Source of the DNA: Alkanindiges hydrocarboniclasticus
GTDB taxonomy: Bacteria > Pseudomonadota > Gammaproteobacteria > Pseudomonadales > Moraxellaceae
Direction of reading: 5' to 3'
Assembly: GCF_001982605.1 (NCBI RefSeq)
Contig: NZ_MLCN01000001.1
Location: 62,001-126,000, forward strand
DNA: 64,000 nucleotides
The notes under the pieces: generated by a model
The model's input: only the letters and a program-made list of their open reading frames with translations
Told to the model about the DNA's origin: nothing
Databases searched by the model: none
In this document: positions 55,602-64,000 of the stretch, piece after piece
Layout: every line of letters starts with the position of its first letter
Position numbering within the stretch: position 1 is the first letter of the stretch
Position numbers and translations under genes: made by a program

Positions 55602-56612
55602 TTAAAATTTAACCAGAACAGGTTCCTGCTCCAGCCGGATTGCAAATTTTTCAAATACCGAATGTTGCACCGCCTGACTTACTTTATGCACATCAGCCAG
55701 TGCGGCAATATGGTGGTTTACCAGCACCAGCGCCTGCTTTTCATACATACCCACACTGCCCATGCGCTTGCCTTTCCAGCCAGTTTGGTCAATCAGCCAG
55801 CCAGCAGCCACTTTGACCTGCCCGTTGGCTTGCGGATAACTTCCCAGTGCGGGATAAGTAACTTTTAACCGTTCATAATGTGCAAGATCAATGACCGGAT
55901 TCTTAAAAAAACTGCCTACATTTGCAATTTTTTTAGGGTCTGGCAGTTTAGCCTGACGAATCTGGATGATGGCTTTTGCTACCGATGCCGGGGTTGGATT
56001 TGTGCCGGCCTGTTCGCGCACATCACCATAGCTTAAGGCCAGTTGTGGTTGCTTGCTTAAACAAAATACCACCCGGCTAATGATCCAGTCGCCAGCCTGT
56101 TGCTTGAAAATACTGTCACGGTAACCAAACTGGCAGTGCTCAGGCTGCAATATGTGCCAGCGCTGTGTCGGCAGGTGCCATGCCTTAATGTGGTGAATAT
56201 ACTGGCCGACTTCAACCCCATAAGCACCAATATTTTGAATGGGTGCAGCGCCCACATAGCCTGGAATCAGCGACAGGTTTTCCAGCCCATACCAGCCCTG
56301 AGCCAGCGCATACTGCACAAATGGATGCCACTCCTCACCGGCCATTACCTCAACCAGTATGTGCTGTGGGCTATCATCTAGCACCCGAATACCCCGTAAC
56401 AGCGGACGGATTACCAATGCATCAATATATTCTGACAGCAACACATTACTGCCACCGGACAGTACAAAAACTGGTAACCGCTTTGCAGTGACTGATTGTA
56501 GCACCGCCAGCAAGTCATCTTCGGTACTTAAACTGGCCAGATACCTTGCCCGGCTGTTTAGGCCCAATGTATTGAACGGTTTTAGACTGGCATTATGTTC
56601 AAACTGCAACAT
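55602..56612 (-). CDS. murB: UDP-N-acetylenolpyruvoylglucosamine reductase
   Basis: FAD enzyme that makes UDP-N-acetylmuramate in peptidoglycan synthesis. Seen: SLKPFNTLGLNSRARYLA, FVLSGGSNVLLSEYIDALVIRP (FAD site), LIPGYVGAAPIQNIGAYGVE, YRDSIFKQ, and NVGSFFKNPVI with the catalytic serine of type I MurB. 336 residues, like E. coli (342). It ends 27 bases before the ydcF-like gene's start on the same strand, so these may be one unit; upstream is the phosphatase gene 53 bases away. Confidence 0.97.
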   Translation of the reverse strand: MLQFEHNASLKPFNTLGLNSRARYLASLSTEDDLLAVLQSVTAKRLPVFVLSGGSNVLLSEYIDALVIRPLLRGIRVLDDSPQHILVEVMAGEEWHPFVQYALAQGWYGLENLSLIPGYVGAAPIQNIGAYGVEVGQYIHHIKAWHLPTQRWHILQPEHCQFGYRDSIFKQQAGDWIISRVVFCLSKQPQLALSYGDVREQAGTNPTPASVAKAIIQIRQAKLPDPKKIANVGSFFKNPVIDLAHYERLKVTYPALGSYPQANGQVKVAAGWLIDQTGWKGKRMGSVGMYEKQALVLVNHHIAALADVHKVSQAVQHSVFEKFAIRLEQEPVLVKF

Positions 56613-56665
56613 TCAGGTTACTCAATTCAGAAAACTCATGACTTATTTTTGACCAAGGTGATGGT

Positions 56666-57190
56666 TCAAGGCTGGCGGCGCAGGACATTCGGATTGGCCT
56701 GCCAGTATTCTACCCAGGCCTGTGCTGCACTTTCACATTGCGCAATTACCCGCTCAAAATCACTGGCATGCCCAAAATACGGGTCTGGTATCGCCTGCCG
56801 GGAAAATTTTGGGTCATGCTCACTCATTAGCGCCAGACGATCCATGACTGACGCATCCAGTTCGCCTTTTTGCACTAGGTGATTGATCTGCCACTGTAAA
56901 TCTGAAAGGTTGGTGTCATCCATAGCGAGAATCAGGTCAAACTGGTCAAAATCTTCCCGGCACACCTGACGCCCACGCAAATGCGACAAATCATAGCCGC
57001 TGGCACGGGCAAATTTTTGTGTACGTGGGTCTGGTGCCTTGTTGGGATGATAATTGCTGGTTCCAGCCGAATCAATTTCTACCGGCAAACCAGCAAGCTT
57101 TACATAGTGCTTTAAAATGATTTCTGCGGTAGGCGACCGACAGATATTCCCCAGACAGACACACAATACCTGATATGGCGAGCTTGCCAT
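56666..57190 (-). CDS. Low-molecular-weight protein tyrosine phosphatase
   Basis: 174 residues. Seen: P-loop CLGNICRS (Cys12, Arg18) at the N terminus and the general-acid loop IPDPYFG, which define the LMW-PTP fold. The C-terminal extension is slightly longer than the usual 145-160. Known partners are bacterial tyrosine kinases of Wzc type, but no kinase or capsule gene is in the window, so its target is unknown. The ATG is preceded by GGAAAAGCTCGGA. It lies upstream of murB on the same strand. Confidence 0.93.
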   Translation of the reverse strand: MASSPYQVLCVCLGNICRSPTAEIILKHYVKLAGLPVEIDSAGTSNYHPNKAPDPRTQKFARASGYDLSHLRGRQVCREDFDQFDLILAMDDTNLSDLQWQINHLVQKGELDASVMDRLALMSEHDPKFSRQAIPDPYFGHASDFERVIAQCESAAQAWVEYWQANPNVLRRQP

Positions 57191-57319
57191 TCCGAGCTTT
57201 TCCTAACAAAATAAACCAATTGAGTATAGCGGCAACGCTAGGCACACGGCTATAGCCCATGCCACAATATAAATGATTCTGACGAGAATCAGGGATTATC
57301 CGCCATCAGGGAACCAATA

Positions 57320-58480
57320 ATGAATTGCTTTAGCTTTGATACTGTTAAACAAATTATCTGTGCCGCTGGCTCCCGGCACCAGCTTGGTGAGCATTGCAAA
57401 CGGCTGGGCCTAAGCCATGTAATGTTTGTTACCGATAGCGGAATTGTGCAATACCAACTGCATCATGATGCCCTCACCAGCCTGAACAACGTCGGCATTG
57501 AATATACGATTTATGATCAGGTTCTGGCCGATCCTCCGGATCACGTCATTCTGGCTGCGGTAGAACAGGCCACGTCCAAACATATTGATGGGGTGATTGG
57601 TTATGGCGGTGGCAGTTCCATGGATGTGGCAAAGCTGATAGCCATTCTGGCCAATCCACAACAGACGCAAGCCTTAAGCGATATGTATGGAGTGGGCAAT
57701 ATTCAGGGCCAGCGTTTGCCTTTGATTCAGGTGCCAACTACTGCCGGAACAGGCTCGGAAGTGACCAGCGTAGCCATTGTCACTACGGGTGAAACCACCA
57801 AAATGGGCGTGGTGTCGCCAGTACTATATGCAGATATTGCGCTACTGGATGCCGAACTTACCACTGGTTTGCCGCCTGCTGTTACTGCAGCCACCGGTAT
57901 TGATGCCATGGTGCATGCCATTGAAGCCTATACCAGTGTGCATAAGAAAAACCTCTATTCCGACATGCTGGCCAAGCAGGCACTGGTCCTGCTGGACCAA
58001 AACCTGCAAACCGCCGTACATGAAGGCCACAATCTGGAAGCACGCCAGAACATGCTGTTCGGTGCCATGCTGGCTGGGCAGGCTTTTGCCAATTCACCTG
58101 TTGCTGCCGTTCATGCGCTGGCTTATCCATTGGGTGGGCATTACCATATCTCGCATGGTCTTTCCAATGCGCTGGTGCTGTGTGAAGTAATCCGCTTTAA
58201 CCTAAGCCACGCTGCCAGACACTATGCCGAACTCATGCTGATTTTAAACCCGGCTGCCCAGGGTTCTGACATGGAACTGGCCAACCAGTTGATTGACCGT
58301 CTGGAACAGCACATTCTGGACAGCGGTTTGCCCTGCCGCCTAAACCAGCTCAATATACCGGAACAAGACCTTGAAATGCTGGCACGCGATGCCATGCTGC
58401 AAACCCGCCTGCTGGTGAATAATCCGCGTGAACTTAACCATGCCGATGCCTTGGCGATTTATCAGGCCGTTTATGCTTGA
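57320..58480 (+). CDS. Iron-containing alcohol dehydrogenase
   Basis: 386 residues, group III Fe-ADH. Seen: NAD-binding GVIGYGGGSSMDVAKLIAIL, VPTTAGTGSEVTSVAIVTTG, metal ligands in GIDAMVHAIEAYTS (Asp, His) and HALAYPLGGHYHISHGLSNALVL (His, His). The pattern fits the AdhB/lactaldehyde-reductase branch; the alcohol substrate cannot be specified. It starts 129 bases from the divergent phosphatase gene. Dispersed element copy D begins right at the stop codon. Confidence 0.93.
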   Translation: MNCFSFDTVKQIICAAGSRHQLGEHCKRLGLSHVMFVTDSGIVQYQLHHDALTSLNNVGIEYTIYDQVLADPPDHVILAAVEQATSKHIDGVIGYGGGSSMDVAKLIAILANPQQTQALSDMYGVGNIQGQRLPLIQVPTTAGTGSEVTSVAIVTTGETTKMGVVSPVLYADIALLDAELTTGLPPAVTAATGIDAMVHAIEAYTSVHKKNLYSDMLAKQALVLLDQNLQTAVHEGHNLEARQNMLFGAMLAGQAFANSPVAAVHALAYPLGGHYHISHGLSNALVLCEVIRFNLSHAARHYAELMLILNPAAQGSDMELANQLIDRLEQHILDSGLPCRLNQLNIPEQDLEMLARDAMLQTRLLVNNPRELNHADALAIYQAVYA

Positions 58481-58655
58481 TCGTCTTCTTTCATCGGTAT
58501 AGTTTCGACATGTATAGTTTCGACATGGTTCGACAGGCTCATCAACGTGATTCACTACGGTTCCTCAGCCTGTTGAAAGGCAACCAACCCAACCTGCAGT
58601 CATTGAGCATGTCGAAATGGTCAAAAGCGATGTGATGATTTATGACAGAAGTTTA
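58480..58655 (+). repeat. Dispersed element, copy D, with internal tandem duplication
   Basis: Left end CTTCTTTC at 58485-58492, right end AGAAGTTTA to 58655. Interior matches copy B at TCATTGAGCATGTCGAAATGGTC and contains GGTTCGACAGGCTCA. A 15-bp tandem duplication TATAGTTTCGACATG occupies 58498-58527. Lies between the alcohol dehydrogenase and thioesterase genes. Confidence 0.65.
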
Positions 58656-58691
58656 ATGTCTAAACTAACAGTTTGAATCTACTTTTATTTA

Positions 58692-59144
58692 ATGAGTGAA
58701 CCTTTTGTGACCAAACCCGTCGCTTATCAGCGTAAAGACTTTGGCTGGTTTTCACCTTTGACGACCCGCTGGGCCGATAATGATATTTATGGCCATGTTA
58801 ACAATGTCATGTACTACAGTTATTTTGACAGCACCGCCAACCGTTACCTGATTGAGCAGGGTGGACTCGACATCCATGATGGGCCAATTATTGGGCTGGT
58901 GGTGGATTCCGGTTGTAGTTATTTCGCGCCTGTGGCTTTTCCTGATCAGCTGGAAGGTGCCCTGCGGGTGGCGCATTTAGGCCGTTCATCCGTGCGCTAT
59001 GAGTTGGCGATTTTCAGGCCAAATGAGCAACATGCAGTAGCACAGGGTCATTTTGTGCATGTGTTTGTGGATCGGCAAACCCGGCAATCTGTGGCCATAC
59101 CGGATCAGTTGCGTGACGCACTCGCCAAACTTTTAATGGAATAA
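58692..59144 (+). CDS. Acyl-CoA thioesterase, 4HBT hotdog fold
   Basis: 150 residues. Seen: active-site block TRWADNDIYGHVNNVMYYSYFDS of the 4-hydroxybenzoyl-CoA thioesterase/FcbC-like family, with catalytic Asp and Asn-His region. Length is typical. Substrate (long-chain or branched acyl-CoA) unknown. The start has no SD but matches the family. It may share transcription with the dehydrogenase upstream, although the dispersed element lies between them. Confidence 0.9.
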   Translation: MSEPFVTKPVAYQRKDFGWFSPLTTRWADNDIYGHVNNVMYYSYFDSTANRYLIEQGGLDIHDGPIIGLVVDSGCSYFAPVAFPDQLEGALRVAHLGRSSVRYELAIFRPNEQHAVAQGHFVHVFVDRQTRQSVAIPDQLRDALAKLLME

Positions 59145-59250
59145 GTTTTTGAATCCTGTAACGACTAAATGGGTTACAGGATATATTGGTTAGGCTGTTT
59201 GTTAAGTAACCCTACTTATCAAGAAGGCTGCACAAGCCCTAAGGCATTTA

Positions 59251-59274
59251 AAAATAGCCTAATGTAAATTAGGC
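59251..59274 (-). terminator. Terminator overlapping the FMN reductase stop
   Basis: Minus strand: GCCTAA-TTTACA-TTAGGC then TATTTTTAAA; the first arm includes the stop codon TAA of the FMN reductase gene. Confidence 0.75.
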
Positions 59275-59835
59275 GTTTAATGGTTTAACGTCATCAATCC
59301 ATTCATTAAATTTATTTAAAAACTTTAATAAAAATTGTCGGGTTCTTTCACTGGCAATCTCATTGTTGTCATTGAGCATACTTTCTTCAAATTTTAGATA
59401 AATCTCAGGCTGGCCCATTACGCGAGTGTTTAGCGTTAGTAAAATACTGCGCAAATGTGACTGTGCCACCGCAGTACCAATCTGGCCCGGACTAGCACCC
59501 AGCATGGCGGCAGGTTTATGCTTCCAGCTATTGTCATCACTGGGCCGTGACCCCCAGTCCAGTGCATTTTTTAATGGTGATGGCACCGAGCGATTATATT
59601 CCGGGGTGACAAATAACAAGGCATCAGTATTTTTTATTGTAATTTTAAACTGGCTAACGGCTTCGGGAATATCTTCCCATAAGTCCTCGTTATATAAAGG
59701 CAGATTGGCAATATCAACCAGATTAAACTGATGCGGCAAATTTTCCTGCTGTGCCAGTTTGATCAGTGCCTTGGCAATCTTTAAATTAATAGACTCCCGA
59801 CGCAAACTGCCAACGATTAACGAAATATTTGCCAT
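59269..59835 (-). CDS. NADPH-dependent FMN reductase (YieF/ChrR type)
   Basis: 188 residues, flavodoxin fold. Seen: FMN-phosphate loop VGSLRRESINLKIAKAL at the N terminus and TPEYNRSVPSPLKNALDWGSRP, both hallmarks of the FMN_red family, which includes E. coli ChrR/YieF quinone and chromate reductases. It acts as a soluble flavoprotein reducing quinones or azo dyes (family knowledge). It lies downstream of dnaX by about 110 bases on the same strand, so may be read from the dnaX promoter. SD is weak. Its stop codon is part of a terminator stem. Confidence 0.92.
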   Translation of the reverse strand: MANISLIVGSLRRESINLKIAKALIKLAQQENLPHQFNLVDIANLPLYNEDLWEDIPEAVSQFKITIKNTDALLFVTPEYNRSVPSPLKNALDWGSRPSDDNSWKHKPAAMLGASPGQIGTAVAQSHLRSILLTLNTRVMGQPEIYLKFEESMLNDNNEIASERTRQFLLKFLNKFNEWIDDVKPLNA

Positions 59836-59945
59836 ACCCTGCCTGCTGTTTCTTTTACGAATGAAACAGTTATACCGCAGTTATTTTTGGCTGCTGGTAC
59901 ATTTTGCGTAAGGTTTTGATGGAGTATGCAGGCAAAGCGTAAACA

Positions 59946-62153
59946 TTACTCTTTTAAAGTAACATTCGACAGACTGGCTGCAAACTGCTCAATCAAAGGC
60001 TGAATTATTGGCTCATGGCGCAACAGATAATCAGCCTGCTGCAAGGCTTTTTCACGCCGGATTGCCTTTAACTGCAAAGGTAAAGGCTCATCAATACTTT
60101 CAAAGACCAGTTCCAGCCTGCTATCGGGCCATTGCTGTTTTAATGCTGCAATCAGCCCATCAAATAGCTCGGTAGCCATCAGGCGATGCTCTGGTGAAAT
60201 CAAAAAGCTTGCAGCCTGACCAATTTCACCACGGATCAGACCATGCTGTGCCAGATTACGAATGGCCGGGGTGATTTCTGCTTCACGCAGCCAGCATTCC
60301 CACTTTTCAATATTCCACTGCCCGGTTAACTCAACGGCACGGTGCTGCAATATTTGCTGCGGCAATAACTGGCCTGGCCTGTTGTCAGTATCCACCTGCC
60401 TGCTGTCTACTGCTGAAATTTCGCTAGATTGGTTATCTACTGAATTAGGTGCTGTTACCGGTTTAGATGTTATTACCGGTTCAAAAGACTGTTCATTGCC
60501 AGCTTGTTTATTCTCTGACTGTCCTTCAACTGCGTTAGGCGGTATAGATATTAAGTCTGCATTCTGCACCGTAATCGCTGGTGATAAGGGTTCGGCTAAT
60601 GCTATCCCAGTTGTCTGCTGGTCAGGCATTGCTGGGACAATAGGTTGGCCAAACAAGTCTACTGCCAAATTTTCCTGCTTGGCCGTAGTCGTAGACTGAA
60701 TATCTACAGTATCCGGCTGATGATTAAAAAATTCATCCTGAATGCGTAAATCATTTTCTACAGGTTGATTTTCAATGAATTGGTTTTCTAATGATGCATT
60801 TTCTAAACGGTCATCTAGAATCAGCTCACCTGTTGCAACAAGTTCCTGAGCTGTTTCCGACTGGTTGCCAGATTCAAAACGCTGGAGCGCAGCCACTGGT
60901 TCTGACGATTCATCAGCCAAGACAAAGGATTCTTCAATAGCCTGATGATCAGGTACGGCCTGAATAGGTTGCGGTACTGCTAAATTACTATTGCTAACTG
61001 CAAGTTTCGGGGGCTGCTGGGTCACCACTGCACCAGAACTGGAATGCTCCAGAATCTGGGCATTATGACCCAAGGGCTTAAAAGCCAGCATGCGCAAAAT
61101 GCACATATCAAAGCCTTGTTGCAGGCTAACGGCCAGTTTTAAATCCTGCCGACCCTGCAAGGCAATCTGGTAATACAACTGGACATCGGTGGCATCAATT
61201 TGCCCTGCCAGATAACGCAACTGATTTTGGTATTCCTGAGTTCCCTGCAACGGCACTTGCGGCAACACCTGAAGTAGCGCCAGCTGATGCAATAAGGTAA
61301 TCAGCTGATCCAGTACCGCTTTTAAATCCACCGCCTGATTAGCCAGATTTTGCAGAATCTGACTCACCTGCTGGCCATTATTTTCATAGATGGATTGGAG
61401 CAACAGGACAATCTGCCCTTTGTCCAGCAAGCCCAGCATGTCCTGAACATCACTGCCCTGCAATTGTCCCTGACCAAAAGCAATGGCCTGATCGGTTAGT
61501 GACAGTGCATCACGTAGCGAGCCTTGGGCGGCTTCGGCCAGTTGCCACAGGGCTTGGTCATCATAGCCAATTTGCTCCTGATCCAGAATATCGTGCAAAT
61601 GATCATGGATTTCCTGCTGCTGCAAAGGGCGCAGGGTAAATTGCAAACAACGTGATAACACGGTGACCGGCAGTTTTTGCGGATCAGTGGTGGCCAGTAA
61701 AAACTTGACGTGTTCCGGAGGTTCTTCCAGCGTTTTCAGCAGCGCATTAAAACTGTGCGTAGACAGCATATGCACTTCATCAATCAGGTAAACCTTGTAG
61801 CGACCTTGCGTCGGTGCATACGGTACGTTATCCAGCAATTCGCGCGTATCTTCTACCTTGGTGCGTGAGGCGGCATCAATTTCGATTAAATCAATAAATC
61901 GTCCCTGATTAATAGCGGTACAGGTGGCACAGACTTCGCAGGGTGTGGCCGTAATGCCGGTTTCACAGTTCAGGCACTTGGACAGGATACGTGCAATGGT
62001 AGTTTTGCCCACACCGCGCGTGCCGGTAAACAAATAAGCATGGTGCAGGCGGTTACGCTCCAGTGCACTGGTTAATGCCCGGGATACATGGGTCTGCCCT
62101 ACCAATTGGTTAAAGTTGCGTGGGCGATATTTACGCGCAAGAACCTGATACAT
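59946..62153 (-). CDS. dnaX: DNA polymerase III subunit tau (gamma/tau)
   Basis: Clamp-loader ATPase linking polymerase, helicase and beta loader. Seen: Walker A GTRGVGKTT, zinc-binding Cys pattern CLNCETGITATPCEVCATC, DEVHML (Walker B), LSRCLQF (SRC sensor), domain III up to about residue 370, then a Gln/Glu/Asn-rich linker (about 380-620) and a conserved C-terminal domain V (WNIEKWECWLREA). 735 residues versus 643 in E. coli because of the longer linker. SD AGGAG lies 5-6 bases before the ATG. No classic A-AAA-AAG slippery site was seen, so a separate gamma form is uncertain. recR and ybaB are not adjacent. Confidence 0.97.
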   Translation of the reverse strand: MYQVLARKYRPRNFNQLVGQTHVSRALTSALERNRLHHAYLFTGTRGVGKTTIARILSKCLNCETGITATPCEVCATCTAINQGRFIDLIEIDAASRTKVEDTRELLDNVPYAPTQGRYKVYLIDEVHMLSTHSFNALLKTLEEPPEHVKFLLATTDPQKLPVTVLSRCLQFTLRPLQQQEIHDHLHDILDQEQIGYDDQALWQLAEAAQGSLRDALSLTDQAIAFGQGQLQGSDVQDMLGLLDKGQIVLLLQSIYENNGQQVSQILQNLANQAVDLKAVLDQLITLLHQLALLQVLPQVPLQGTQEYQNQLRYLAGQIDATDVQLYYQIALQGRQDLKLAVSLQQGFDMCILRMLAFKPLGHNAQILEHSSSGAVVTQQPPKLAVSNSNLAVPQPIQAVPDHQAIEESFVLADESSEPVAALQRFESGNQSETAQELVATGELILDDRLENASLENQFIENQPVENDLRIQDEFFNHQPDTVDIQSTTTAKQENLAVDLFGQPIVPAMPDQQTTGIALAEPLSPAITVQNADLISIPPNAVEGQSENKQAGNEQSFEPVITSKPVTAPNSVDNQSSEISAVDSRQVDTDNRPGQLLPQQILQHRAVELTGQWNIEKWECWLREAEITPAIRNLAQHGLIRGEIGQAASFLISPEHRLMATELFDGLIAALKQQWPDSRLELVFESIDEPLPLQLKAIRREKALQQADYLLRHEPIIQPLIEQFAASLSNVTLKE

Positions 62154-62278
62154 GAACGCTCCTGTTTAAGCCCATAGCATAGCCGATTTGACCCAAAAAG
62201 CGGTTAAAAAAATTTGGCCACTGATCCTACATGCTGCATTTGTTTAAATATTACAGGCATTCATTTTCTGGTTAACCC

Positions 62279-62839
62279 TTATCTATTCAGCAAGTCATGG
62301 TAAATGGTTTCCTCCAGGATCAGTTGCTGATCTATAGGTTTAAAAAAATAGCTACACATCACAGCCCCATTATTTGATGCATGATGGGTTATGGCATCCG
62401 TGGTTAAACTCAAGGTCGTGATCACCACACTGCCCAGATTAATAAAACCAATACCCTGCTGGCGCAACTGTGCCAAGATATCAGTTTTGCTGTTTAATAC
62501 CTGATGATACTGCCTTAAAAACTGCTTCTTAAAGCTAATTACTCTAGGCCGGTTATTTTCATAAAGGACTGTTAAGCCCAAGCATGGAAATTGCTGTATA
62601 GCGCTACCAAGACCCTGTTCTGCCTGAAATTGACTGACTGCCTGTTTTCCAAATCTGCTGCTGAGATAAACAGTAACCTGATCCGGATTTTCCTGTCGTA
62701 AAATATGGTTGGCCAGATCTGCCAGTGAACTTGGGGCATTTAGCCGTACGATGGATGGCTGGTTTTTTTGGGTCGAATGCTGGGAAAAGCTGGGGTAAGT
62801 TCTTGTAGGGCTTTCTTTTACACTAGGATAATATGTCAT
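62279..62839 (-). CDS. Hypothetical protein, 186 residues
   Basis: I do not recognise this protein. Residues 1-30 are Ser/Thr/Pro-rich and probably disordered; the rest looks globular with mixed strands and helices (ADLANHILRQENPDQVTVYL, FINLGSVVITTLSLTTDAI). One internal Cys pair is far apart (about residues 85 and 161). No signal peptide or transmembrane segment. The ATG has a weak GGA 10 bases upstream. It sits between dnaX and creD, with codon use similar to neighbours, so it is probably a real lineage-restricted gene. Confidence 0.75.
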   Translation of the reverse strand: MTYYPSVKESPTRTYPSFSQHSTQKNQPSIVRLNAPSSLADLANHILRQENPDQVTVYLSSRFGKQAVSQFQAEQGLGSAIQQFPCLGLTVLYENNRPRVISFKKQFLRQYHQVLNSKTDILAQLRQQGIGFINLGSVVITTLSLTTDAITHHASNNGAVMCSYFFKPIDQQLILEETIYHDLLNR

Positions 62840-62964
62840 GGGTTAAATTCCGTTACTGTGCTTTATGTTGGCTTTGCTAATTTGGATGTGCATGCAAACT
62901 GCCCTTTACAGGCAGTTGCATAGTGAAAAGGCATGAGCAGAAAAGATTATTTTGCAGTCAGGAT

Positions 62965-64000
62965 TTAAAGCTTGTGTTTTGGCTGGTTGAGCTGATACCA
63001 GTTGATGTGACGGGTTAAGAACATCACCACGGCAATGAGTGCAAACACCATGACCGACCCCAGCATTAGGGTGTGTTGTTGTGACCGTAGCAGGATATAC
63101 AAGGTGCCATACATGGCGGTCAGCACAATTCCTAAACTAAAGGCCCGGCCTATTCCCTTAAGAACATAAGTGACATACCAGCTAATCAGCAGGACACAGG
63201 CTGCACTGGAACCCACGTAAGCCCAGCCAAAGGCAAATTGCTCACTAAAAGACAGCAGTAGCAAGTAAAATACACCCTGCGCCGCACCCACTAGCGCGTA
63301 TTGTATCGGATGCACCTGCAATCCTTTTAACACCTCAAACAAAAAGAAAGTGCCAAAAATAATCAGTAAAAACAGCAAGGCATATTTTAGGGTGCGGTCA
63401 GTCAGGCTATACACATTAGTAGGTTCAAAAAACTGAATATTAAAGCTTTCGGCAGAACCCTTGAGCTGTTCTGACTTGCCATAAGTAGCAGATTCATCAC
63501 TGTAGGCATGCAGGATTTTTAATTTTTCACAGTCCTTATCTTGCTGGGTTTGCAGGCAGGTGCTGAGCAACCGGGAATTGCTGGTGGGTGCATAAGTATT
63601 ATTCCATTGCGCACTGGTTGACTGGCGGCTAATGGTTTTATACAGAGGCGAAATACCCCCTGAAAAATTTGGATGTGCCCAGTTGGCTTGTAGCGTTGCT
63701 TCAATACTTTTGCCCAAGGGAATTAACCGGAATGATTGCAGGCCAGACAATCTAAAATCCAGTTTGAAATCCACAGCATTTTTGGCCATCGCACCAATGG
63801 CAAAGCTGGTATAGCCAAATGGCAGGCCAGACAGGGTTTCACTACTCTCCGGTAAACTGAGCTGGTATTTCTTGTCCTGAAGCGTAATCACTGGCTGTTG
63901 TGCCAAGCCACGCAAGTCGGAAACTGCCAGATAAATTTTTGCCTTGTGCCATTGCACTACCTGACCATCGATGGGTTTTAGCAATGTGCTATCCGGGCTA
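62965..64000 (-). CDS. creD: CreD-like inner membrane protein, 5'-truncated by window end
   Basis: The visible part (about 340 residues) is the C-terminal portion of a CreD/Inner membrane protein family member: a periplasmic beta-rich region (LPESSETLSGLPFGYTSFAIGA, QSFRLIPLGKSIEATLQANW) and then five or six transmembrane helices (LLFLLIIFGTFFLFEVLKGLQ and HPIQYALVGAAQGVFYLLLL). Full CreD is about 450 residues, so the first 100 or so lie beyond base 64000. CreD responds to the CreBC two-component system in E. coli; whether creBC is upstream here cannot be seen. Confidence 0.93.
   Translation of the reverse strand, partial: SPDSTLLKPIDGQVVQWHKAKIYLAVSDLRGLAQQPVITLQDKKYQLSLPESSETLSGLPFGYTSFAIGAMAKNAVDFKLDFRLSGLQSFRLIPLGKSIEATLQANWAHPNFSGGISPLYKTISRQSTSAQWNNTYAPTSNSRLLSTCLQTQQDKDCEKLKILHAYSDESATYGKSEQLKGSAESFNIQFFEPTNVYSLTDRTLKYALLFLLIIFGTFFLFEVLKGLQVHPIQYALVGAAQGVFYLLLLSFSEQFAFGWAYVGSSAACVLLISWYVTYVLKGIGRAFSLGIVLTAMYGTLYILLRSQQHTLMLGSVMVFALIAVVMFLTRHINWYQLNQPKHKL

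Noticed and set aside
60041-60060. GAAAAAG on the coding strand of dnaX as a frameshift site
   Set aside because: It lies in the last part of the gene, not at the tau/gamma boundary, and lacks the A-AAA-AAG form.

Overview
This window looks like ordinary chromosome of a gammaproteobacterium, most probably a member of the Moraxellaceae (Acinetobacter/Alkanindiges-like). Supporting points are the prephenate dehydrogenase-EPSP synthase (tyrA-aroA) fusion in a pheA-hisC-tyrA/aroA cluster, the Gram-negative envelope genes (lpxB, pldA, an RND pump, lipoproteins), and clpS-clpA, dnaX, hrpA and yebC homologues of gammaproteobacterial type. The genus is an inference from gene content; no rRNA or tRNA is visible. 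No prophage, CRISPR array, insertion sequence with a transposase, or integron was found.

Layout: 1-10.7 kb (all minus strand) holds lpxB, an Asp/Arg/His/Trp-rich lipoprotein, a long FabH-like ketoacyl synthase, hrpA, an AT-rich orphan, a PIF1-like helicase and a small acyltransferase. 10.8-15.5 kb is the aromatic amino acid operon (pheA, hisC, tyrA-aroA) ended by a strong terminator. 15.6-20.1 kb is a divergent RND efflux pair. 20.4-29.6 kb holds transaldolase, an RDD protein, a BenE-type transporter, LtrA, aminopeptidase N, a methyltransferase and a zeta-toxin-like kinase with a small partner. 29.7-34.4 kb has a two-gene potassium uptake system (ktrA-ktrB), two DUF genes and yebC. 34.4-35.7 kb is an AT-rich two-gene islet bracketed by dispersed repeats. 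35.7-43.9 kb holds clpS-clpA, a coiled-coil membrane protein, argC, a 584-residue lipoprotein, a YgjP-type metalloprotein and rpiA. 44-53.3 kb holds ilvA, pldA, a PreP-like protease, a PfkB kinase, a Rieske protein, a YqiJ-like membrane protein and xthA. 53.5-64 kb holds a lipase-YdcF pair, murB, a low-molecular-weight tyrosine phosphatase, an iron alcohol dehydrogenase, a thioesterase, an FMN reductase, dnaX, an orphan and a 3'-partial creD.

Most genes are housekeeping. The most interesting non-coding signal is a family of four dispersed elements (about 31.1-31.3, 34.46-34.58, 35.53-35.68 and 58.48-58.66 kb). One copy (34458-34583) has perfect 12-bp terminal inverted repeats and a 5-bp direct repeat of the flank, like a miniature inverted-repeat transposable element. 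All four lie in the same orientation, each beside the 3' end of at least one gene. The zeta-like kinase with its small upstream partner, the N-terminally extended ClpS and several orphan proteins are the best protein-level leads. I see no strong evidence for a large undescribed multi-gene system.
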